Source of the DNA: Leclercia adecarboxylata
GTDB taxonomy: Bacteria; Pseudomonadota; Gammaproteobacteria; Enterobacterales; Enterobacteriaceae
DNA: 64,000 nt
Assembly: GCA_901472455.1 (NCBI GenBank)
Contig: LR590464.1
Span: 310,001 to 374,000 of the forward strand
Direction of reading: 5' to 3'
This document shows, in pieces, positions 29,592-42,709 of this stretch (position 1 is the stretch's first letter; each line of letters opens with the position of its first letter). The translations under genes were made by a program, and so were the position numbers. Below the pieces are notes generated by a model. It did no database searches, had not been told where the DNA came from, and saw only the letters and a list, made by a program, of their open reading frames with translations.

Positions 29592-30465
29592 ATGCTGGAC
29601 AGCGAAAAAGGGGGCGCGACAGTGAACGACTGGCTTGAGCTGCGACAGCATGCGGATACAGGAATTGAAACCATCAAGGCGCACTTTGAAGGGCACGCCT
29701 ACGATCCGCACTGGCACGACAGCTATCTGGTGGGGATCACCCTCAGCGGCACGCAGCAATTCCATTGCCGCCGTAAGCGCTATCTTAGCCATCCGGGGGA
29801 TGCGTTCCTGCTTGAGCCGGGTGAGATCCATGACGGTGACGCACCCGTCGCGGGCGGTTTTCACCTATGTGACGTTCTACCTCGACGAGCGCTGGCTCCT
29901 CAACACTCTGCATGGCCTTTATGAGGCCACACCCGGCAGTTATTCTCTGCATTTCTCGCAAATCCTGACCCGCGAGCCGCAGCTGGCGCACACCCATCGG
30001 CAATACCTTTGCGGCGCTGCACAATGACGAGATGAAGATCGTGCAGCAGAGCACGATGGATAATCTGCTGGCGCAGCTCACGTCCCATAGCCACTGGCGT
30101 AAAAAATTACCGTCACAGTTGCAGAGCGCAGCGGTGGCGCATCGGGCGCGGGACTATCTCTATGCCCATCTGGGCGACAATATCGGCCTGTACGATCTGG
30201 CCGGGAGACCGGCACCGATCGCTTCACGCTCACCCGCTGCTTTAAGCGAGAGTTCCACCTGGCGCCGCATGCCTGGCTCATTCAACTGCGTCTGGCCAAA
30301 GCGCGGCAGTTTCTGGCGCGTGGGGATCAGCCCGTCGATGTGGCGGCGGCGCTGGGGTTTGCCGATCAAAGCCATCTGGGCCGCTGGTTCCAGCGGGCTT
30401 ACCGTATCACGCCTGCCCACTATCGTCGGTTGTGCACAAACCTTCCAGACGTTTCCAGAAAATAG
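29592..30465 (+). CDS. AraC-family transcriptional regulator (frameshifts)
   Basis: About 290 aa. The N-terminal cupin sensor domain (HADTGIETIKAHFEGHAYDP, HWHDSYLVGITLSGTQQFHC, GDAFLLEPGEIHDGD) is followed by a C-terminal double HTH (FTLTRCFKREFHLAPHAWLI, ADQSHLGRWFQRAYRITPAH). Frames change near 29855, 30005 and 30205. Start ATG 29592; GTG 29622 is an alternative. It lies 36 bp upstream of a LysE-type exporter on the same strand, which it likely controls in response to an amino acid. Not present at this place in E. coli. Confidence 0.82.
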
Positions 30466-30501
30466 CGGCACTGTCAGGACTCTTATAATAAGGAGTCACC
30501 T

Positions 30502-31092
30502 GTGAATCTAATGCCGTTTCTGTTATTTGCTTTTGTCGCCTCGATAACGCCAGGGCCAACCAATATCCTTGTACTGACCAACAGCCAGCATTTCGGGGTG
30601 AGGGCAACCCTGCCGGCGCTATTGAGTGCCTGCGTGGCAGCCAGTGCCATTGTGCTGATTTCCGGGGCCGGAGCGGGTGAGATGCTGCATCAGTATCCGC
30701 TGGTGCGTCAGGTAATGAGCTGGGCCGGGGTACTGTGGTTAAGCTGGATGAGCTGGCAGCTGTTTTGTGCGCCAGCGGCAAACGTCTCCCGCGACACGCA
30801 TACCCGCTTCACCGCGCGGGCGGCGGCGTTACTGCAGGTCATTAACCCTAAAACCTGGATGATGGCGCTGGCGGTGGTCAGCCTGTTTGCCCCTGCGGGA
30901 GAGGGGGCGTTGCGGGATATCGCGCTGATGGCGCTCTGGTTTCTGCTGATCTCCGTGGCCTGTCTGCTGTGCTGGGCATGGCTGGGACAGGCGGTAAACA
31001 AAGTGTTTCGGACCGCTGCGGCGATGGTGCGTTTTCAGCGCCTGATGGCGCTGTGTCTGTTCATCTCTGCCTGGGCGGGAATGCTGGCTTAA
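30502..31092 (+). CDS. LysE/RhtB-family exporter
   Basis: Intact 196-aa inner-membrane exporter. It starts [20 protein letters not shown], the diagnostic SxTPGPxN motif of the LysE/RhtB family (here [10 protein letters not shown]), and has about six hydrophobic helices. Such proteins export amino acids or their analogues; the substrate is unknown. It is co-directional with the AraC-type gene just upstream. Its stop codon overlaps that of the convergent yjdC by two bases. Confidence 0.88.
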   Translation: MNLMPFLLFAFVASITPGPTNILVLTNSQHFGVRATLPALLSACVAASAIVLISGAGAGEMLHQYPLVRQVMSWAGVLWLSWMSWQLFCAPAANVSRDTHTRFTARAAALLQVINPKTWMMALAVVSLFAPAGEGALRDIALMALWFLLISVACLLCWAWLGQAVNKVFRTAAAMVRFQRLMALCLFISAWAGMLA

Positions 31093-31667
31093 GTCAGCGC
31101 TCCACCTTTGCGACACTGCGCAAAGTGCAGAATATCTTCCGCCAGCCGCTGGGCGGTATCGACATCGGCCTGGCTGCGGTTTCACCAGCATCCGGCTGAG
31201 GCAGCCTTCAATAATCAGATCCATCTGCTTTGCCACCATCGCCGGATCGTCCACTTCCAGCGTGGTCAGCAGTTCATGCGTAAAGTCATGCGAGGCGCGT
31301 TTTTTGCTGGTCGGCAAGCTGGTGGATCGGGGTGGCCCGGATCCGGGTAAAAGGTACAGGCGGCAATAAACAGGCAGCCCGGATAGCGATGGTTACGCAC
31401 GCATTCGGTCAGCGCAGAGTAGCGCGCCAGTAATTTTTGCTCTGCCGAAAGCTCGGTGTTGAGCATCAACTGTCTGCGCCAGGTATCCACCTGCTGGCTG
31501 AGATAACGCAGGGAATCGTACAGTAGCGCCTCTTTATCGGGCCAGAAACGACGTAGTTCATCCAGAGGATAATTAATACGTTCGGCAACCATTTCCAGCG
31601 AGGTGCTGGCTATCCCTTGAATTTCAAGTAATTGCAGGGTTGCACCCAGAACATCTTCACGTTGCAC
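31089..31667 (-). CDS. yjdC: YjdC, TetR-family regulator (frameshifts)
   Basis: TetR/AcrR-type repressor matching E. coli YjdC (191 aa): [20 protein letters not shown], then the HTH region [56 protein letters not shown], and the end KGGALT. The start is taken as GTG 31667 because GGAGGAG sits 8 bases upstream and homologues begin with QREDV. Frames change near 31330 and 31190. Located just downstream of dsbD (48 bp), probably co-transcribed. Targets unknown. Confidence 0.83.
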
Positions 31668-31715
31668 GGTTTTTCTCCTCCGTTTACTTTCGTACTTTCC
31701 CATTTGAAGTGTCGT

Positions 31716-33430
31716 TTACGGTTGGCGATCGCGCAAATGCGCACTGAACGCGGCGGCATCCATAAAACCCGTTACCCGCTGTGCGGGCTGCTCTTCACCT
31801 TTGGGCGTTGAAAAACCAAGATAGTCGGCAGGCCGAGCACGTTAAGCTCCTTCAGCAGGGCCTTACCCTGCGGGCTGTTCGCCGTGACGTTAGCCTGCAA
31901 CAGGACGGTCTCTTTCAGGGCATTTTGCACCTGTGGATCGCTAAAGGTGTATTTTTCAAACTCTTTGCAGGCGACGCACCAGTCGCGTAGAGGTCGAGCA
32001 TCACCGGTTTTCCCTCTGCCTGTGCCAGCGCGCGGTGTAATGCGTCGATATTGTCGACAGGCGTGAAGTTCAGGTGCGCCTGGCTTTTGCGCAGTAGGCG
32101 CACCGAAGGCCCAGGTCCTGCAACGGACGCACGCTGACCAGCGCGGCAGCCAGCAGCAGGATCTGCACCAGGCGGATCCATGGCGTGCGGGCGTTCAGGC
32201 TGCTGATAAAGGCCCAGCTAAAGGAAGGCGACGCCCAGCATGGCCCACAGCCGCAGGCCCCAGACGTCACCGACCACGCGCTCCAGCAGGAACACCGGCA
32301 GGGCCAGAATGACAAAACCAAAGGCGGTTTTTACCGTCTCCATCCACGGGCCGCTCTTCGGCAGCAGGCGGTTGCCAAACACCGTGACCAGGATCAGCGG
32401 CAGACCCATCCCGAGGGCATAGAGATACAGCGTGCCGCCGCCGAGCCACATATTGCCGCTCTGGGCGATATACAGCAGGATCGCGCTGAGCGGGGCGGTG
32501 GTGCAGGGCGAGCAGATCAGCCCAGCAATAGCTCCCATTGCAAATACGCCGCCGACAGATCCACCCTGCTGGCGGTTGCTCATCAGCGTTAAACGGGTTT
32601 GCAGGGAGGAGGGCAGTTGCAGGCTGAACAGGCCAAACATCGACAGCGCCAGCAGGATAAAGACCGCCGACAGCCCGATCAGCACCCAGGGATGCTGGAG
32701 CGCCGCCTGAAACTGTAATCCGGCTGCCGCGACGACCAGACCGAGCGCGGTATAGGTGAGCGCCATCCCCTGAACGTAGATAAACGCCAGCAGGCAGCGC
32801 ACGGCCTGTGGAGAGCCGCTGTTTACCGCCGAGAACGATGCCCGAAATCAGCGGATACATGGGCAATACGCATGGCGTGAAGGCGATACCGATGCCAATT
32901 AACAGCGCCCAGAGCGCGGAGAAGGGCAGCTCAGCGCCGCTTTCGTCCTTCGCCCCGGTCCTCTCTTCTGAGGGAAGAGGGGCAACAGCAGGTTGGGCGG
33001 CTGCTTTCACTTCACTAAGGGGAATCACTTTGGTTTCGGGCGGGTAGCAGAGACCGGCATCGGCACAGCCTTGATAAGTTACCGTCAGCGTAGCGCCTTT
33101 ATCGGCCTGCGCGACGGCAACAGGCACAGACAGCTGGCCCCGGTAGATTTCACTTTTGCCGTAAAATTCGTCTTCGTGCGCTACCCCGGCAGGCAGCTGG
33201 AGTGGACCTACCTGCGCCTGAGCGGGCGTAATGCTGATCTGCTTGCGATAGAGGTAGTAACCCTCTTTTACCTGCCAGTTGAGATTCAGGTCATGTTGGT
33301 TTTGCTGAAAATCGAAGACAAAAGCCTGGTCGGCAGGCGTGAAATTCGAGCGGCCGGGCGCGTCAAATAACCCGGCAAAAACTGATGTGCTGCACAGCAG
33401 CAGGATCAGCGTAAGGAAGCGTTGAGCCAT
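31716..33430 (-). CDS. dsbD: DsbD, thiol:disulfide interchange protein (frameshifts)
   Basis: Inner-membrane electron carrier passing reductant from cytoplasmic thioredoxin to periplasmic DsbC/DsbG/CcmG. Signal peptide [20 protein letters not shown]. The alpha domain holds the redox pair in [13 protein letters not shown]. The central eight-helix domain includes [19 protein letters not shown] and a second Cys region [14 protein letters not shown]. The C-terminal thioredoxin-like domain should read [15 protein letters not shown]; here one base is missing inside it (near 31990). Other breaks lie near 32800, 32225, 32090 and 31820. Length about 571 aa. It overlaps cutA by 25 bases. Confidence 0.9.
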
Positions 33431-33729
33431 GAGAGATAGTCGTTATCACCGTGGAGCACTGGCAGCACCAGCAGTTCCGGGGTCTGGTAAGGATGATGCG
33501 ATTTGAGGCAGTCGAGGAGTGCTTGCTGATGGGTCACGCTGGATTTGAGGAGCATCTGCACTTCGTACTCCTGTTCCAGCTTGCCTTCCCAGTAGTAAAG
33601 GGAGGTGGCGCCGGGGAGGATGGTCACGCAGGCTGCAAGCTTATCTGCCAGCACTTTGGCGGCAAGATCCTGGGCGGTAGCTTCATCGGGAGCGGTACAC
33701 AGAACAACAACAGTGTCGGGCGTATTCAC
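33406..33729 (-). CDS. cutA: CutA, divalent-cation tolerance protein
   Basis: Intact 107-aa cytoplasmic trimer-forming protein. It starts [20 protein letters not shown], has the conserved core [20 protein letters not shown] and [20 protein letters not shown], and ends SWLNASLR. Linked in E. coli to copper tolerance; the exact role is still unclear. The 3' end overlaps dsbD. Confidence 0.95.
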   Translation of the reverse strand: MNTPDTVVVLCTAPDEATAQDLAAKVLADKLAACVTILPGATSLYYWEGKLEQEYEVQMLLKSSVTHQQALLDCLKSHHPYQTPELLVLPVLHGDNDYLSWLNASLR

Positions 33730-33794
33730 AAGTCGACCTCGGTATCGCGAAAAAAATTACTATATCACGACCGGCCGCTGCTCATTAATGAATC

Positions 33795-33813
33795 GGGCCG
33801 CTAAGCGGCCCGA
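33795..33813 (-). terminator. Possible terminator hairpin between dcuA and cutA
   Basis: Perfect palindrome CGGGCCGC-TTA-GCGGCCCG 30 bp past the dcuA stop. The following T-tract is weak (ATTCATT), so termination is uncertain. Confidence 0.45.
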
Positions 33814-33842
33814 CTTTAACTCTTTTTACAACCGAAAGCGGT

Positions 33843-35145
33843 TTACAGCACAATTCCGCCGATGATGAAGCCGAGCACGACACACAGGGTAATGGCAATC
33901 ACGCCCGGGATCAGGAAGGCGTGGTTAAACACGTACTTACCGATACGGGTAGAGCCGGTGTCATCCATCTCGACCGCAGCCAGCAGCGTCGGATAGGTTG
34001 GCAGAACAAACAGCGCGGAAACGGCCGCAAAAGAGGCAATCGCCGTCAGCGGAGAGACGCCCAGCATCAGCGCCGCAGGCATCAGCGCCTTAGTGGTCGC
34101 CGCCTGGGAGTAGAGCAGGGTCGCAGCAAAGAACAGCACCACCGCCAGCAACCACGGGTAGTTATGCAGCAGATCGCCCGCAACGGTCTGGATATCGGTG
34201 ATATGGGCTTTCACGAAGGTATCACCCAGCCAGGCCACACCCAGTACGCACACACAGGCGCTCATACCGGATTTGAAGGTGCTGGCGTTGAGTACTTCGC
34301 TGGTGTCGATTTTACAGGTGATGCTAATCAGCGTGGCGATGGTCAGCATGAACACCACGATCGCTTCGTTACGTGGCAGAACCGGGTTCTGAATCAGCCC
34401 CACGGTATCGCTGATGGCGGTCGCGTAGAACATCACCGCGATGATCCCGATCAGGAACAGCAGCACGGAGCGTTTAGCGTGTGGCTTCAGGACAAAGGCC
34501 TGGCTGCCGCGCAGCTTCACTTCACCTTTTGCCAGACGCTCCTGATAGACCGGATCGTCTTTCAGCTCGGCACCGAGGAAGTTACAGAACACCGCGGTGA
34601 TCATCACCGCAATCAGGGTGACCGGAATACAGATTGCCAGCAGCGTCAGGTAGCTTACGCCCAGCGGCTCGAGGATCCCGGCAAAGAACACCACCGCCGC
34701 AGAGATAGGAGACGCGGTGATAGCAATCTGTGACGCGACAACGGCAATGGAGAGTGGACGAGAAGGACGGATGCCCTGCTCTTTCGCCACTTCGGTAATG
34801 ACCGGCAGGGTGGAGAACGCGGTATGGCCAGTACCGGCCAGAATCGTCATAAACCAGGTTACCAGCGGGGCGAGGAAGGTGATGTATTTCGGGTGGCGGC
34901 GCAGCATACGCTCCGCCAGGCTCACCAGGTAGTCCATCCCCCCGGCAACCTGCATGGCGGCGATAGCGGCGATAACCGCCATGATGATTTCAATAACGTC
35001 GAACGGAATAGCGCCGGGTTTAATTTGAAAAAATGAGAGTAAGGACAAGTACGCCAAGACCGCCGGCGAAACCGATGCCGATCCCCCCGAGCCTTGCCCC
35101 TAAATAGATCGCCAACAGGACGACGACGAGTTCTGCTCCAAACAT
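33843..35145 (-). CDS. dcuA: DcuA, anaerobic C4-dicarboxylate transporter (one frameshift)
   Basis: Inner-membrane antiporter for aspartate, fumarate, malate and succinate. 433 aa expected and found after one correction. It starts MFGAELVVVLLAIYLGARLG, then GGIGIGFAGGLGVLVLT. An extra base in the T/A runs at 35030-35045 shifts the frame, and the protein continues IKPGAIPFDVIEIIMAVIAA to the end GFIIGGIVL. The sequence is DcuA-like rather than DcuB-like (MQVAGGMDYLV, ITASPISAAVVFFAG). It lies just downstream of aspA, as in E. coli, where the pair makes and exchanges fumarate. Confidence 0.92.
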
Positions 35146-35210
35146 GAGTGCCTACCTTGCTTATTAACAAGTTGATATTGAATTGTTGTGTTTTGGTAAA
35201 GCCTAAAAAC

Positions 35211-35239
35211 AAAAAAGGCACGTCAAGTGACGTGCCTTC
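35211..35239 (-). terminator. aspA terminator
   Basis: Minus strand: AAGGCACGTCA-CTTGACGTGCCTT followed by TTTTGTTTTT, 21 bp after the aspA stop and before dcuA. Confidence 0.85.
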
Positions 35240-35259
35240 ATGAAGATTAACCTGAACTG

Positions 35260-36697
35260 TTATTGTTCACTTTCATCCGTATATCTTTTTGCTTTATAGG
35301 CCGGGTGCATTAAGTTTTGTGCGGAGAAGATATCATCCAGCTCAGCTTCTGTCAGCAAGCCACGCTCAAGTACGACCTCTCGTACGCTCTTACCGGTTTC
35401 GGCACAGATCTTACCAACGATGTCGCCGTTGTGGTGACCGATGAACGGGTTGAGGTAGGTGACGATACCGATGGAGTTATAGACGTAGCTTTCACACACC
35501 GCTTTGTTCGCCGTGATGCCGTTGATGCATTTCTCCAGCAGGTTGTAGCAGGCGTTGGTCAGAATGTGAATCGACTCAAACATCGCCTGGCCAATCACTG
35601 GGCTCCATCACGTTCAGCTGCAGCTGACCCGCTTCTGAAGCCATGGTGACAGTGATGTCGTTCCCGATGACTTTGAAGCACACCTGGTTAACCACCTCTG
35701 GCACCACCGGGTTCACTTTGGCTGGCATGATGGACGAGCCTGCCTGCAGTTCTGGCAGGTTGATTTCGTTCAGCCCTGCACGCGGACCTGAGGAGAGCAG
35801 GCGCAGGTCGTTACAGATTTTGGAGAGCTTCACTGCCAGACGTTTCAGGGCGCTGTGCACCATAACGTAAGCGCCGCAGTCGGAGGTGGCTTCGATCAGG
35901 TCTTCCGCTGGCACAACCGCCAGGTTGGAAACTTCGGCCAGCTTCTGCACTGCCAGCTGCTGATAGCCATCCGGGGTATTCAGGCGTGTACCGATGGCCG
36001 TGGCCCCAAGGTTCACTTCCAGCAGCAGTTCAGAGGTGCGCATCAGGTTGCGGGTCTCTTCATTCAGCAGCACGTTAAATGCGTGGAACTCCTGGCCGAG
36101 GGTCATCGGCACCGCGTCCTGCAGCTGGGTGCGGCCCATTTTCAGGATGTCCTGGAATTCGACGGCTTTATTCTGGAAACCTTCACCCAGTTGGTTAATG
36201 GCATCAACCAGCTTCACCACGGAGGCGTAAACGGCGATACGGAAACCGGTCGGGTAGGCGTCGTTGGTGGACTGGCATTTATTGACGTGATCGTTCGGGT
36301 TCAGATACTGGTACTCACCTTTCTGGTGGCCCATCAGCTCAAGACCGATGTTTGCCAGTACCTCGTTGGTGTTCATGTTCACCGATGTCCCCGCGCCGCC
36401 CTGATAGACGTCGACCGGGAATTGATCCATGCACTTGCCATTGTTCAGCACTTCATCGCAGGCGGCAATGATGGTATTGGCAATGTTTTTCGGAATGGTT
36501 TGCAGCTCTTTGTTCGCCATGGCTGCCGCTTTCTTCACCATCACCATGCCACGCACAAACTCAGGGATGTCGCTGATTTTGCTGTTGCTGATGTAGAAGT
36601 TTTCAATCGCTCTCAGAGTGTGAACACCATAGTAGGCATCCGCTGGAACTTCCCTGGTACCCAACAAATCTTCTTCGATACGAATGTTGTTTAACAT
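35260..36697 (-). CDS. aspA: AspA, aspartate ammonia-lyase (one frameshift)
   Basis: Catalyses L-aspartate to fumarate plus ammonia, feeding fumarate respiration. 478 aa. It starts [20 protein letters not shown] and has the family signature [11 protein letters not shown] (about residue 324), [17 protein letters not shown], and the C-terminus [12 protein letters not shown]. One extra base near 35590 (after LQLNVMEP) breaks the frame. The start at 36697 follows homologues; the upstream in-frame ATG at 36748 has no support. FNR- and CRP-like sites lie about 180 bp upstream. Confidence 0.94.
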
Positions 36698-36868
36698 GTG
36701 AACCTTCTTTTCAAGCTGCCGATTGATTGTACTAAACACACAGTACATCTGTGGTTATGTCTATTTTCTGGCCGACGATTATCCCCTGAATCGACCAGAT
36801 ACCCGGAATGATATGCTGATGATTAGCGAAATGCCGTAACCTGGATCACTTATTATCGACCCCGTAAC

Positions 36869-36882
36869 ATGATATTTATCAA
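36869..36882. promoter_or_regulatory. FNR-like site upstream of aspA
   Basis: ATGATATTTATCAA matches the FNR consensus TTGATnnnnATCAA at nine of ten positions. aspA is induced anaerobically through FNR in E. coli, which supports the call. Confidence 0.6.
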
Positions 36883-36884
36883 TA

Positions 36885-36900
36885 TGTGAAATGAGTCACC
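36885..36900. promoter_or_regulatory. CRP-like site upstream of aspA
   Basis: TGTGA-AATGAG-TCACC fits TGTGA-N6-TCACA except at the last base. It sits two bases from the FNR-like site. aspA is CRP-activated in E. coli. Confidence 0.55.
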
Positions 36901-37033
36901 GCTTCAATATTTCCAAAAAAAATATCCGTGCAAACCGATTGAATTTTGACTAAACGCCTCCATTTCAGACAGACGCGAATCGCAAATTGATACCGACAGG
37001 GGCCTTAAGGCGTCTGCCACACAGGAGAAGCCA

Positions 37034-37504
37034 TTGCGCTGGATACCGTTAGTTGCCATTTTCCTTTATGTTTACATAGAGATATCTATTTTTATTCAGG
37101 TCGCCCATGTGCTTGGCGTCCTGCTGACGTTAATCCTGGTGATTTTCACGTCGGTCATTGGTATGTCGCTGGTGCGTAATCAGGGTTTCAAAAATTTCCT
37201 GTTAATGCAGCAGAAGATGGCCGCAGGCGAAAGCCCGGCAGCGGAGATGATTAAAAGCGTGTCGCTGATTATTGGCGGTATCCTGCTGATTATTCCCGGC
37301 TTCTTCACCGATTTCCTCGGCCTGTTGCTGCTCTTCCCGCCAGTGCAAAAGTTGCTGACGCTGAAGCTGATGCCGCACCTGCGTTTTAACCGGATGCCGG
37401 GCGGCGGATTTAGCACCGGCCCAGGTAACGGCGAGACGTTTGACGGGGAATTCCAGCGCAAAGATGACCAGCGCGACCGTCTGGATCATAAAGACGACCG
37501 TTAA
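37034..37504 (+). CDS. fxsA: FxsA, inner-membrane protein affecting phage exclusion
   Basis: Intact 156-aa FxsA-family membrane protein. Its overproduction in E. coli relieves F-plasmid exclusion of phage T7. It starts with TTG (MRWIPLVAIFLYVYIEISIF), preceded by AGGAG, and has about three membrane segments (VLGVLLTLILVIFTSVIGMS, IIGGILLIIPGFFTDFLGLL). The charged C-terminal tail ends RKDDQRDRLDHKDDR. Confidence 0.93.
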   Translation: MRWIPLVAIFLYVYIEISIFIQVAHVLGVLLTLILVIFTSVIGMSLVRNQGFKNFLLMQQKMAAGESPAAEMIKSVSLIIGGILLIIPGFFTDFLGLLLLFPPVQKLLTLKLMPHLRFNRMPGGGFSTGPGNGETFDGEFQRKDDQRDRLDHKDDR

Positions 37505-37543
37505 GATATTTTGCCCGGCGGCGCTGCGCGTACAATGGGCCTA

Positions 37544-37585
37544 CGGTTTTGTAGGCCAGGTAAGCGAAGCGCCATCCGGCGCTTA
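37544..37585. repeat. REP element between fxsA and yjeH
   Basis: GTTTTGTAGGCCAGGTAAGC followed by GAAGCGCCATCCGGCGC, a typical REP palindrome at the junction of two convergent genes. It reaches the yjeH stop codon. Confidence 0.7.
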
Positions 37586-38822
37586 CACTGCACTCCGCTT
37601 CGGCAAGAACCACCACAGCCCCGCCAGCATCACAATGGCGTACAGACTCTTCCATCCCACCATCGCCAGCAGCAGTAAGCACAGCACCCCACCGATCACC
37701 GCCAGCGCCTTATAGCGGCCTTTCAGCAGGCGGCAGCCCGCCAGCATGCACAGCAGATAGATCATGATGAATATGCCGTTGGCATAGACGATAAGCGCGT
37801 CAAGGTTGATGTCCAGCCAGTAGATCGCCAGCGTGCTCAACACGCAGCAGCCCAGCACGGCGTTCAGCGCGTTGAGCGGCAGCTGGCGTTTCGACAGACG
37901 CGACAAACGGCTGTCCGGTTTATACAGCGCCTGGGACCATACCAGCCGGGCAAAACTCTGGATGTAGATATTCAGGCTGGCGAAGCAGGCGAGATAGCCA
38001 ATGACGCAGGCGATCCACAAAGCCTTCACTCCAAACAACTGCACCACAATGGCTGGCAGCGAGGCCGCCGCGGCCATATCGGCGCCATAAGCGGTGAAAT
38101 GAAGGACCAGGACCGTACAGGCCCAGTAGACCGTGCCCGCCAGCAGCAAGCCAATCATCAACGCCCGTGGGAAATCGCGTTCTGGCTGTTTGAATTCCGA
38201 GGCTAAGTGAGCGAAAGCTTCCAGGCCGACAAAACACCAGAACATCACGGAAAGGGCGGCAAAAAGCTGTGAATGGTCGATATCAGTCACGGCAGGGGAA
38301 GGGGATAGCACTAACGTTAATCTCCCCGGCCCACCAGATGGCGGCGATCAGCGCCACAATCAGCACCGCAACCAGCGTCTGGAGGTTGGCGCTGGAGCTT
38401 GCGCCCCGTGAACCGACCCACCAGACAATCGCCAGGGTACCCAATTCGGCCAGCAATAGTTGCGCATCATGCCAGCCAAACAGCGCCTGACCAAAACCTG
38501 TCGCGATATGCAAGGCTGCCGGTAAGCCTACGGGGATCACGGAGAGGAACAACCAGCCGGTCACGCGCTCCAGGCGTGGGCCAAACGCCATCCCGACAAA
38601 ATGCGCCACCCCGCCGGCACTGGGAAAGTGTCGCCCGAGAATGGCAAAGACAATTGCCACCGGAAACACCAGCACGATTAACACCGGCCATGCCCACAGA
38701 CTGTTATCACCTGCGACCAGGGCAGCCAGCGCCGGTACGGCAAACACCCCCGTACCCAGTAATGACGTTGAAAGTAAGCCTACACCCTGTGCGAGTCCCA
38801 GCTCCTGTTTGAGTCCACTCAT
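37583..38822 (-). CDS. yjeH: YjeH, methionine/branched-chain amino acid exporter (one frameshift)
   Basis: APC-superfamily exporter of about 413 aa. It starts MSGLKQELGLAQGVGLLSTS, then LLGTGVFAVPALAALVAGDN, SAGGVAHFVGMAFGPRLERV and FWCFVGLEAFAHLASEFKQP. In E. coli YjeH exports L-methionine and branched-chain amino acids. One indel lies near 38290-38300, in the loop after INVSAIPFP. The C-terminus is GLWWFLPKRSAV. Confidence 0.9.
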
Positions 38823-38890
38823 TCCGTTGTCCTGCCGCCATCAAAAGAGAGGCGATGGTAACACTTTCGCAAATTTTTTTTCGACTACCC

Positions 38891-39287
<397 letters not shown>

Positions 39288-39311
39288 AGCGTAATCCGCG
39301 AACGACACTGA

Positions 39312-40985
<1,674 letters not shown>

Positions 40986-41123
40986 TTGCCCTACGCCCTG
41001 CATATTTCAGGCTGTAGATGCGTTGGCTACGTTCGCGAACCCCAGTTACTTACTGGGGATTCAGAAACTTGCCGCCTTCCTGCAACCAGAATGATTTGGG
41101 CGTATACCTCGCAGAAATGAAGA

Positions 41124-41155
41124 AACCCCCGGTCAGAAATGACCGGGGGTTTTTC
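41124..41155 (+). terminator. Terminator after groEL
   Basis: AACCCCCGGTC-AGAAAT-GACCGGGGGTT followed by TTTC and more T, 140 bp after groEL and before yjeI. Confidence 0.85.
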
Positions 41156-41228
41156 TTTTGGTCATCTTTTTAGTATAAGGTTTAGACGCGGGCAGCGAGT
41201 GCTCAACTTTTTGAAAACGAGGAATAAC

Positions 41229-41582
41229 ATGCGCGTTAACGTTTGTGCAGGGATTGTAGGAGCAGCACTGCTGCTGGCGGGGTGTAGTTCCGGTAATGAG
41301 CTGTCTGCTGGTGGGCATAGCGTTCGCTTTGTAGAAGATAAGCCGGGCAGCGAATGCCAGCTGATTGGCACCGCTACGGGCAAACAAAGCAACTGGCTTT
41401 CCGGGCAGCATGGCGAAGAGGGCGGTTCAATGCGTGGTGCAGCGAATGGTCTGCGTAACCAGGCGGCAGAGATGGGCGGGAATGTGATTTATGGCGTCAG
41501 CAGCCCGACGCAAGGCCTGTTATCAAGCTTTGTACCGACTGCCAGTGAAATGCAGGGCCAGGTTTATAAGTGTCCGAATTGA
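41229..41582 (+). CDS. yjeI: YjeI, DUF4156 lipoprotein
   Basis: 117-aa lipoprotein. It starts MRVNVCAGIVGAALLLAGCS with lipobox LAGC (Cys 19). The body includes SECQLIGTATGKQSNWLSGQ and GNVIYGVSSPTQGLLSSFVP. Matches E. coli YjeI, of unknown function. The start at 41229 is chosen for the signal peptide; an in-frame ATG at 41139 would read through the groEL terminator. Confidence 0.9.
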   Translation: MRVNVCAGIVGAALLLAGCSSGNELSAGGHSVRFVEDKPGSECQLIGTATGKQSNWLSGQHGEEGGSMRGAANGLRNQAAEMGGNVIYGVSSPTQGLLSSFVPTASEMQGQVYKCPN

Positions 41583-41636
41583 TATGCTGTGCCTCTCTCT
41601 GCGCGATCGGAAAGAGGCTCAACTTTCTCTTCTTGC

Positions 41637-42669
41637 TTAACTCTCTTGTTTCAGCCCTAAATCAAGCGGTGTTTTACTCGGTTGACCGCCAATTTCCCGG
41701 GCTAACCTTGGCACCATGTACCCTGATACCAGGGTCAGCAGTTCACGCATAATGGCGCGGGCTTCATCATCATTCACCATGAAATGCGCGGCGCCCTGCA
41801 CCTTATCGAGCACATGGATGTAATAAGGCATCACCCCCGCATCAAATAAGGCATTGCTCAGGTTAGCGAGGGTGTGGGCATTATCGTTCACGCCGCGCAG
41901 CAGAACGCTCTGATTAAGCAGTGTCACTCCGGCCTGGCGTAAGCGGGCCATTGCCGCCCGGAATGTCTCATCAATCTCGTTAGCATGGTTGATATGGTTA
42001 ACCAGCAAGATTTGCAACGAAGACCGCGCAAGACGTGCCGTGAGTTCTTCAGTAATACGCGCCGGGATCACAATCGGTAAACGGCTATGAATGCGTAACC
42101 GCTTGATATGCGGGATCGCCTCCAGCTGGGTAATCAGCCAGTCCAGCTCATGATCTTTCGCCATCAGCGGATCGCCGCCAGAGAAGATAATCTCATCCAG
42201 CTCAGTATGAGAAGCAATGTAGTCGAGCGCGGCCTGCCAGTTGCGCTTGTTGCCCTGATTATCGGCATACGGGAAGTGACGACGGAAGCAATAGCGACAA
42301 TTTACTGCACAGCCGCCCTTAACCAGCAGCAGGGCGCGATTACGGTACTTATGCAGTAAACCGGGCACCACGCTGTTCTGCTCTTCGAGGGGATCGGTGC
42401 TAAAACCCGGAGCGGAGATAAAACTCATCCTGGGCTGTGAGCACTTGTTTTAACAGCGGATCATCGGGATTTCCTTTCTCCATGCGTGCCACGAAAGCAC
42501 GTGGAACGCGCAGGGGGAAAAGACGTTTCGCTTCACGTCCGGCGAGAAGTTTTTCATCATTATCCAGATCCAACAGATGAAGCAGTTCATCAGGACGGGT
42601 GATTACATCGGCAAGTTGCGATAACCAATCTTCTCTGGACGGGGTATTTAGGGTTACAATATGCGCCAT
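41637..42669 (-). CDS. epmB: EpmB, EF-P lysine 2,3-aminomutase (one frameshift)
   Basis: Radical-SAM/PLP enzyme making (R)-beta-lysine, which EpmA attaches to EF-P. It starts [20 protein letters not shown]. The radical-SAM cluster is [13 protein letters not shown] (CxxxCxxC), followed by [15 protein letters not shown]. It ends [13 protein letters not shown]. One indel near 42415 sits between VLTAQDEF and the next frame ([14 protein letters not shown]). About 342 aa. Divergent from efp, with starts 40 bp apart, as in E. coli. Confidence 0.93.
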
Positions 42670-42709
42670 TTTGTGGCTTAGCTACCAGTTAACAATTTCA
42701 GAGGGCCTT

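Larger units (their letters stand above)
36698..37033. other. Divergent promoter region aspA / fxsA
   Basis: 336 bp without a gene. It contains the FNR-like (36869-36882) and CRP-like (36885-36900) sites. The leader of fxsA is GC-rich near 36990-37020 (CAGGGGCCTTAAGGCGTCTG). Promoters for both genes must lie here. Confidence 0.6.
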
